Positions 33,927-37,852 of a stretch of DNA of 37,852 bases are shown here, piece by piece. Under the pieces are notes generated by a model. That model was not told the origin of the DNA and did not search any database. It saw only the letters and a program-made list of their open reading frames with translations. Position 1 is the first letter of the stretch; each line of letters starts with the position of its first letter. Both the position numbers and the translations under genes were made by a program. Source of the DNA: a virus; IMG/VR virus record IMGVR_UViG_3300006919_000152, positions 1 through 37,852 of that record; one strand, given 5' to 3'.

Positions 33927-34201
33927 TACTTAGATCTACCTTCTGCGAATCCTTTAAAGACTTTTTCCTTTCTCTCTTCAGGTGCTTTGCCCTCAAGTAG
34001 CAGTTCTTCTTCTTGGATTCTGTTAAGTATTTCGAATGCGTCAAATATAGCTAATTTTTTAGTAGCTGCTGCATTTTTAAGTCTATCTGCTGATATATCA
34101 TCGTCTGAATCTACGATTGCTTCTCTTGCTACTTTAACTAGCTCTTCAACTGCTTTATGCCCAGCCTGGATTATATTCTTCTTCGTTTCCTTGATATTCA
34201 T
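33926..34201 (-). CDS. Small helical protein upstream of terL, candidate small terminase
   Basis: 91 residues from the ATG at 34201; the frame is open further upstream to 34288, but that part would overlap the GroES-like gene deeply and reads as non-coding, so the internal start (NIKETKKNIIQAGHKA) is chosen. It still overlaps the upstream gene by 47 bases. All-helical and charged: a basic N-terminal helix, an acidic DSDDDISADRLKNAAATKK turn, and helix AIFDAFEILNRIQEEEL. It sits directly before terL with a TAATG junction, the classic place for a small terminase. No helix-turn-helix can be identified with certainty, so the call is positional. Confidence 0.55.
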   Translation of the reverse strand: MNIKETKKNIIQAGHKAVEELVKVAREAIVDSDDDISADRLKNAAATKKLAIFDAFEILNRIQEEELLLEGKAPEERKEKVFKGFAEGRSK

Positions 34202-34736
34202 ATTTGATTGTAATAAAATTAGATAAAACTCTATATAGTCTTTCGCCATCAACGATAAACTCATGTTCACTACTTGGTCTAAAACCAACTAGATCATCAA
34301 CCTTTACTGTACCGTCTGAATATTTAACAATACCTTGTAATGGTTTTTCAGATTCAATATTAAATTGATCTACAGCCTTTAAAGGTTTTACAAAACAATA
34401 ACCTTTTGGAGCTATCCACTTGTTTTTTCTTTTATATAAAAAAATTTGATCGTGGTTTATAAAATAAGTATCTTCGTTAAAATAAGATCTACTATTTCTT
34501 TCAATACCTTTCACATCGTGCCATCTACGGAAAACGTTATGGTGCACTACAACTGTATCACCTGGTTTTATGTTTGTATCACCAATTATAGGTGTTGATA
34601 TAACTTCTGCCTCTCTATTAACATACTGGTGGTTATAAATTTCTGTATTTATAATTAACTCTACATCATTTATTTTTTTAGTATTGTTATATCTTTTTCC
34701 TTTTGGCTTTACAACAAAGTTGTAAACGCTTTTCAT
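34155..34736 (-). CDS. Tandem GroES-like co-chaperonin protein, putative
   Basis: 193 residues that read as two GroES-like units. Unit one (about 4-104): strand YNFVVKPKGK, a loop in the mobile-loop position, NREAEVISTP, KPGDTVVVHHNVFRRW, then YFINHDQIFLYKR. Unit two (about 110-180): GYCFVKPLK, loop, LQGIVKYSDG, VKVDDLVGFRPSSEHEF, then GERLYRVLSNFITIKYEY. In GroES the order is VxxKP strand, mobile loop, GEVxAVG, VKxGDxV, and a closing SDILAI strand, matching both halves in outline. Phage co-chaperonins (T4 gp31, RB49 CocO) help host GroEL fold the large capsid protein. The C-terminus is an acidic tail ending NPGWA. The start is coupled by TAATG. Confidence 0.6.
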   Translation of the reverse strand: MKSVYNFVVKPKGKRYNNTKKINDVELIINTEIYNHQYVNREAEVISTPIIGDTNIKPGDTVVVHHNVFRRWHDVKGIERNSRSYFNEDTYFINHDQIFLYKRKNKWIAPKGYCFVKPLKAVDQFNIESEKPLQGIVKYSDGTVKVDDLVGFRPSSEHEFIVDGERLYRVLSNFITIKYEYQGNEEEYNPGWA

Positions 34737-34957
34737 TAGTATTGTAAGTTATACTCTACGGATACAGCCATATTCTTATTAAAGTCTTTCCAAGGTAGAA
34801 CATCTTTATTTTTTTTTATATATATAGAATATTTATCTTCTTCTTCTAGTATATCGCATATAGTATGTCCACCGTAAACTTCTTGACCTACAGCATAGTG
34901 CATTGCGTCGTTTTTGTAGTCTTTACCTATACTAATTTTTCTAATTAGCTTCGACAT
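34736..34957 (-). CDS. Small unknown phage protein
   Basis: 73 residues, soluble. It opens SKLIRKISIGKDYKNDAMHYAVGQEVYGGH and continues ICDILEEEDKYSIYIKKNK, suggesting alternating strands of a small beta fold. The last residues (MAVSVEYNLQY) look like another strand. No motif identifies an activity. Its start lies 17 bases inside the end of the upstream coiled-coil gene and its stop forms TAATG with the GroES-like start, so it is almost certainly translated together with both. Confidence 0.6.
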   Translation of the reverse strand: MSKLIRKISIGKDYKNDAMHYAVGQEVYGGHTICDILEEEDKYSIYIKKNKDVLPWKDFNKNMAVSVEYNLQY

Positions 34958-35240
34958 CTTCCTTGTGGTTTATTGCTCCAGTTTGAATATCAATATCGTA
35001 AGTACCATATTCTTTTTCAAACTCTGTTTGTAATACCGTAAGCTCATCTCTTAACCCAGCAATGTTATGCATCATCTCGTGCTTTCTTAATTCTATAGAA
35101 CCTATTTCTAATTGTGCTCTATTAATATTATTTACTGTGTTTTGAACTTTTGTTAACTGCTCATCAGTTATTTTTTCAGGTTTAACACCTTTAAGTTCTT
35201 TAATTTTTTTACTTGTTCCTTTTACTTTTGTTGTTGCCAT
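34941..35240 (-). CDS. Small coiled-coil protein, unknown
   Basis: 99 residues. A Lys/Thr-rich N-terminus leads into a long heptad-like helix (QLTKVQNTVNNINRAQLEI to RDELTVLQTEFEKEYG) and a short acidic tail. The shape recalls prefoldin-like or small structural coiled coils, and similar short proteins occur near terminases of marine phages. No enzyme motif, no membrane helix. The start has a purely A/T leader (35241-35276), the longest intergenic gap on this side, which could hold the promoter for the GroES-like/terminase group. Confidence 0.6.
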   Translation of the reverse strand: MATTKVKGTSKKIKELKGVKPEKITDEQLTKVQNTVNNINRAQLEIGSIELRKHEMMHNIAGLRDELTVLQTEFEKEYGTYDIDIQTGAINHKEDVEAN

Positions 35241-35276
35241 TTTATTTAATTTAATTATTAATTATTTAATTGTTTG

Positions 35277-36029
35277 TTATAAACCAACTTTACCCATCAC
35301 GTAGCTTGTTGTTGCTTGTCTGTTCGCGGTACTTAATACAGTGTCGCAAATAATCATTTCGTATATTCTTCCATCAAAAGCTTTTACGTTGTGACTACTT
35401 TTGTAACCACCTAGAAATTCTATGTCCACCTCTCCGTCTGGTAGTGGATTTGCTTCTGTTGCAAAACTTAAAAGAGCGTTGTTTTTATAAAAAAGCTGTT
35501 CTCTACTACTATCACGCGTATACGTTAACACGAAGTCAGCGCCCGTAGGGAAAGTACCACTTGCAAATTCATTTGTAGTACTGCCTGCGGATGATTTTGT
35601 AAGTATTTGAGTAGTGTTAGCCATAAAACCAAATACCTCTGAGTTTGATGAACCTAAAATTCTACCCTCTGTACTTGAGCTTTCTCTTCGAACCGCCATT
35701 ATTATAGTGCAAGCGTCACTTCCGCTGTCCATTAATCTTATAGCACCATCTCCAGTGGCTATAGCAAGTCTATCGCTAGCAGTGTCTTCTTCAAAATCAA
35801 CGTAACCAGCTGTAAAAGTTGGTTTAACAGAATTAGTTCTTTGAGTGGCATGTCTAGATCCTCCAGATTGATCTTCCCACTTCATTTCGTTGTCTGCATT
35901 ACCATCTGTTCCAGACAGATTTGTTTGCCCAGTGTCAAATTGATACCAAGCTAATAGTGTACTACCAAGGTCCGCTGGTGTAAAACCTAGTGCCGCACCA
36001 CCTGTTATACTATTTCCTAAGCCTAACAT
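35277..36029 (-). CDS. Concanavalin/LamG-like virion surface protein
   Basis: 250 residues, almost all beta. The core reads as a LamG / concanavalin-A-like jelly roll: LLAWYQFDTGQTN, MKWEDQSGGSRHA, a DFEEDTASDRLAI strand, CTIIMAVRRESSST, RILGSSNSEVFGF, FVLTYTRDSSREQLFYKNN and FDGRIYEMIICDTVLS. Domains of this kind bind glycans or decorate capsids and fibres. There is no signal peptide, so it is a virion component rather than a secreted one. It is coupled (TAATG) to the 123-residue beta protein. Which one is fibre and which is decoration cannot be settled here. Confidence 0.65.
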   Translation of the reverse strand: MLGLGNSITGGAALGFTPADLGSTLLAWYQFDTGQTNLSGTDGNADNEMKWEDQSGGSRHATQRTNSVKPTFTAGYVDFEEDTASDRLAIATGDGAIRLMDSGSDACTIIMAVRRESSSTEGRILGSSNSEVFGFMANTTQILTKSSAGSTTNEFASGTFPTGADFVLTYTRDSSREQLFYKNNALLSFATEANPLPDGEVDIEFLGGYKSSHNVKAFDGRIYEMIICDTVLSTANRQATTSYVMGKVGL

Positions 36030-36400
36030 TATATACCTACGTAAGCTATTACTCTACCTGAAGCTAATTTAAAACCAGTCCACCTACCGTATATAGTTAC
36101 ACCTTTTGGAAAAGTTTCACTATCAACAACATCACCACCATCAGCATCAATATCTGTACTGTTACCATCTGAGCTAGGAAAGTTTTGTGCTTCAGCAGGA
36201 ACTAAACCAGTAGCACCACTATCAAACACTGTGTCTTCTAAAAATGTTATTGCTACAAAAACTTTTGTAATTCTATTTACGTTTGAAGCTGGAGTAACAT
36301 CAGTATCGTCTCCACCTATTATTGTTATAGCTTCTGTGCCAGCAACGTGTATACTACCTAGTTGACCAAAAGCGTAATCTGTTGGATCTTTAAATGCCAT
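36029..36400 (-). CDS. Small beta-rich structural protein, putative decoration
   Basis: 123 residues. It opens AFKDPTDYAFGQLGSIHVAGTEAITI, has VNRITKVFVAITFLEDTVFDSGATGLV in the middle and ends with KGVTIYGRWTGFKLASGRVIAYVGI. The strand-rich, Asp/Thr/Gly composition with no Cys and no membrane segment is typical of phage head-decoration or head-fibre proteins, and I recall the FLEDTVFDSG block from marine phages. The gene follows the holin by 4 bases and overlaps the LamG-like gene, so the two beta proteins are probably made together. Confidence 0.55.
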   Translation of the reverse strand: MAFKDPTDYAFGQLGSIHVAGTEAITIIGGDDTDVTPASNVNRITKVFVAITFLEDTVFDSGATGLVPAEAQNFPSSDGNSTDIDADGGDVVDSETFPKGVTIYGRWTGFKLASGRVIAYVGI

Positions 36401-36404
36401 AATT

Positions 36405-36791
36405 TTATTTTTTTACTTTTTCTATTGATCGACCGCCAAAGTAAGCACCGATCACTGTTATTAATACTAATTGAAGTAAATCAACCCATGATGATTTAAC
36501 TTCGAAATTTAATGCACCTGCGTCTATAAATATTAATAGCATGGTGCATACTATTAAAAATATTAATACTAGTGGCCTAACATTTTTACTTAACCACGAG
36601 TCTGATTTTAAATCTGCCTCCCATCTTCTAGTAATGTTTTTTTCCATTTCTACTTGATAGCTGGCAATTAATTCTTTTATTTTTCTTTCTGCTTCTAGTT
36701 TTTCTTCAGCTGATGTATGTAAGTTATCTACAACACCACCTATACCTTTAACTAGCTCCGCAGCTCCACCTGATAATAATTTACCTAACAT
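36405..36791 (-). CDS. 3-TM holin family protein
   Basis: 128 residues. A soluble amphipathic N-terminus (KLLSGGAAELVKGIGGVVDNL and a charged helix ELIASYQVEMEKNITRRWEAD) is followed by DSWLSKNVRPLVLIFLIVCTMLLIFIDAG and WVDLLQLVLITVIGAYFGGRSIEKVKK. The DSWLS-NVRP-LV block, a hydrophobic helix, a gap and a second hydrophobic helix ending GAYFGGR match the holin family described for gene transfer agents and phages (3TM holins). Holins collect in the inner membrane and trigger lysis. Adjacent upstream is another small membrane protein, and next to that an HExxH protein, which suggests a lysis group. Confidence 0.8.
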   Translation of the reverse strand: MLGKLLSGGAAELVKGIGGVVDNLHTSAEEKLEAERKIKELIASYQVEMEKNITRRWEADLKSDSWLSKNVRPLVLIFLIVCTMLLIFIDAGALNFEVKSSWVDLLQLVLITVIGAYFGGRSIEKVKK

Positions 36792-36792
36792 A

Positions 36793-37029
36793 TTATTCTT
36801 TATTTTTTACTTTTTCAAATGCACTAATACCAAAGCAACCTAGCGTTACCATTACAAATGAATTGTATATTGTATCATTAATTTCTAATTGTCCTCCACC
36901 TACGTATCCCATATATAGAATACCTGTAGCTAAATCTATAATAGCAAACAATACCATTATACCAAAAGATATAAAGCCAATTATATTTTTTTCGTTTATA
37001 GTATTTTTATCTTTAAATAATTCCCACAT
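36793..37029 (-). CDS. Small two-TM membrane protein, holin-like
   Basis: 78 residues from the ATG at 37029, one base after the upstream stop; the frame is open to 37113, but that would overlap the end of the zincin-like gene. Two hydrophobic helices: NIIGFISFGIMVLFAIIDLATGILYMG (about 17-42) and YNSFVMVTLGCFGISAF (about 54-70), with charged tails EKVKNKE. The second helix and its tail resemble the last part of the neighbouring 3-TM holin (GxFG then EKVKxKE). It may be a second holin, an antiholin-like partner or a sibling of it. Confidence 0.65.
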   Translation of the reverse strand: MWELFKDKNTINEKNIIGFISFGIMVLFAIIDLATGILYMGYVGGGQLEINDTIYNSFVMVTLGCFGISAFEKVKNKE

Positions 37030-37030
37030 A

Positions 37031-37465
37031 TTATACTGATGGTTCTCCGTTGCCGTTATTCGCGTCTGTTTCCCATGGAAAATCATGGCTACCGGCTTCT
37101 TTCCACTCTCCATCTACTAATATAGAATCTACACCGTTGACATCCATTCTAGGAAAAACCTTACCGTTGTAAGTTACATCATCATCGCTATAGGCCAACT
37201 TACCTATTTTCATATCAGTTGCGTGTCTCATTTCGTGATTTATAACCTGTCTATCTTCTTCACTACCAGGTATTATATTTTCATTGACATATATAGTACC
37301 ATCCATATTAGCCTCACCCATAACCCCTTCTTCTAATGGTACTCTAATAACAGGCGTGCCAGGTACAGAGCCTTCTTCTCCAGCTTGATTACCAAAACGC
37401 ATTTTGTTTTTAATAATACCGCCTGAAGCATAGCTACCTTTTTTTGAACCTAGTTTAAATCCCAT
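37031..37465 (-). CDS. HExxH zincin-like protein beside holins
   Basis: 144 residues. The key motif is VINHEMRHATDMKIG with H77-E78-x2-H81 and D84, typical of zincin metallopeptidases. A glutamate 51 residues downstream (W131-E132 in DFPWETDAN) could be the third zinc ligand. The N-terminus is Gly/Lys rich (GFKLGSKKGSYASGG) without a signal peptide, and a strand GTIYVNENI precedes the motif helix. Phages use zincins as morphogenetic proteases or as host-directed peptidases; a lysis role is suggested only by the adjoining holin-like genes. ATG overlaps the upstream stop (TAATG). No typical endolysin fold was seen elsewhere in the window. Confidence 0.6.
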   Translation of the reverse strand: MGFKLGSKKGSYASGGIIKNKMRFGNQAGEEGSVPGTPVIRVPLEEGVMGEANMDGTIYVNENIIPGSEEDRQVINHEMRHATDMKIGKLAYSDDDVTYNGKVFPRMDVNGVDSILVDGEWKEAGSHDFPWETDANNGNGEPSV

Positions 37466-37851
37466 TATCTATCTTTATCTTTTATCATATCATCAATAGC
37501 TTTGTTGTACACTTTATCTGTATATGATTTATTCTTATAAAATACACTTCGTTCTGAAGTGGGTAAGTCTTCCTCACCTAGTAAGATTCTATATATCCTA
37601 CTAATCATTTGAGAGCATTTCCACGAAGTTTTAAATATAGAGTACATTATAGTCGTTCTGTTTCTGTGTCTCCATACATCGATCCAACCTTCTCTTTTTA
37701 ATCTCTCCCATCTTGCTTTATCCCATGAGTATGTATAAACTCCGTTGATAAAATCGTTTCGTGTAAATCTTCCTTTACAATCTAAATAAATTAATAATTC
37801 TAAATCTGCATCTTTTAACCCGTAAGTTTTACAGACCCACTTTCTAGTGAG
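37465..37851 (-). CDS. Winged-helix-like protein (partial, N-terminus off right edge)
   Basis: 128 residues are visible and the frame is open to the window edge with no start codon needed, so the first part is missing. Reading the edge sequence extends the frame 68 residues above the internal Met at 37647. The visible part has a helix-turn-helix-like layout: DADLELLIYLDCKGRFTRNDF, YSWDKARWERLKREGWIDVW, and a wing-like strand NRTTIMYSI, followed by CSQMISRIYRILLGEED. This resembles MarR-type winged helices and I recall similar proteins in marine phages. It may be a regulator or a small-terminase-type DNA binder. Confidence 0.6.
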   Translation of the reverse strand, partial: LTRKWVCKTYGLKDADLELLIYLDCKGRFTRNDFINGVYTYSWDKARWERLKREGWIDVWRHRNRTTIMYSIFKTSWKCSQMISRIYRILLGEEDLPTSERSVFYKNKSYTDKVYNKAIDDMIKDKDR

Positions 37852-37852
37852 C

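Noticed and set aside
33915-34226. 103-codon plus-strand open frame
   Set aside because: Antisense to the small helical gene before terL; Ser/Leu-rich shadow composition.
37030-37113. Longer start for the two-TM protein (106 residues)
   Set aside because: It would overlap the end of the zincin-like gene and the added residues are not membrane-protein-like; the ATG at 37029 follows the upstream stop by one base.
1-37852. tRNA genes or suppressor tRNA, and stop-codon recoding as in some crAss-like phages
   Set aside because: No cloverleaf-like sequence was noticed in the short gaps, and TAA, TAG and TGA all end genes at plausible places.

Overview
The window is a single-strand, AT-rich run of about 32 tightly packed genes, all read on the minus strand (transcription runs from high to low coordinates). 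It is the packaging, structural and virion-accessory part of a tailed double-stranded DNA phage. The short-tailed (podovirus-like) assignment rests on the portal / connector / internal-virion-protein order and on the absence of a recognisable tape-measure, sheath or tail-tube gene. No replication, integration or metabolic genes are visible, so both ends are cut from a larger genome or contig. A Bacteroidota (flavobacterial, probably marine) host is inferred from three things: most starts lack a Shine-Dalgarno and have A/T-rich leaders; small secreted proteins carry Sec signals ending in FAQ; and the left-edge protein carries GCxD...DGSC and DxxGDGxxG repeats, which are common in secreted Bacteroidota proteins. 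TAA, TAG and TGA all terminate genes, so there is no sign of stop-codon recoding. I cannot name the phage; the terminase and portal look related to crAss-like and uncultured marine podovirus families, but only a search would settle that.

Right edge, about 37.85 to 34.2 kb: a truncated winged-helix-like protein, an HExxH zincin-like protein, two small membrane proteins (one a 3-TM holin), two likely surface or decoration proteins (one concanavalin/LamG-like), a coiled-coil protein, a small unknown, and a protein that reads as two fused GroES-like co-chaperonin domains. 34.2 to 24.8 kb: candidate small terminase, large terminase, portal, acidic scaffold-like protein, major capsid protein followed by a strong UUCG-loop terminator, a conserved unknown, and the first head-tail connector. 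24.8 to 12.3 kb: second connector/tail protein, a 2233-residue tail protein, a small unknown, a fibre/adhesin-like protein, and two internal virion proteins. 12.3 to 5.6 kb: a 2240-residue putative ejected polyvalent protein with a zincin motif, an HAD phosphatase domain and two C-terminal zinc-knuckle-like motifs.

5.5 kb to the left edge is the accessory part: an outer-membrane-barrel-like protein, a one-TM coiled-coil protein, an exported thioredoxin-fold protein that has lost its CxxC, five very basic small proteins (three sharing a YxQxxNPF N-terminal tag), a soluble PAP2-type phosphatase with all catalytic residues intact, and a secreted Cys-rich repeat protein running off the window. 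Genes are joined by TAATG, ATGA and GTGA overlaps or gaps of a few bases, so translational coupling is likely. The most unusual content is this envelope-directed and basic-protein cluster, the tandem GroES-like protein beside the terminase, and the giant multi-domain ejected protein. There is no stretch over 300 bases without a gene.
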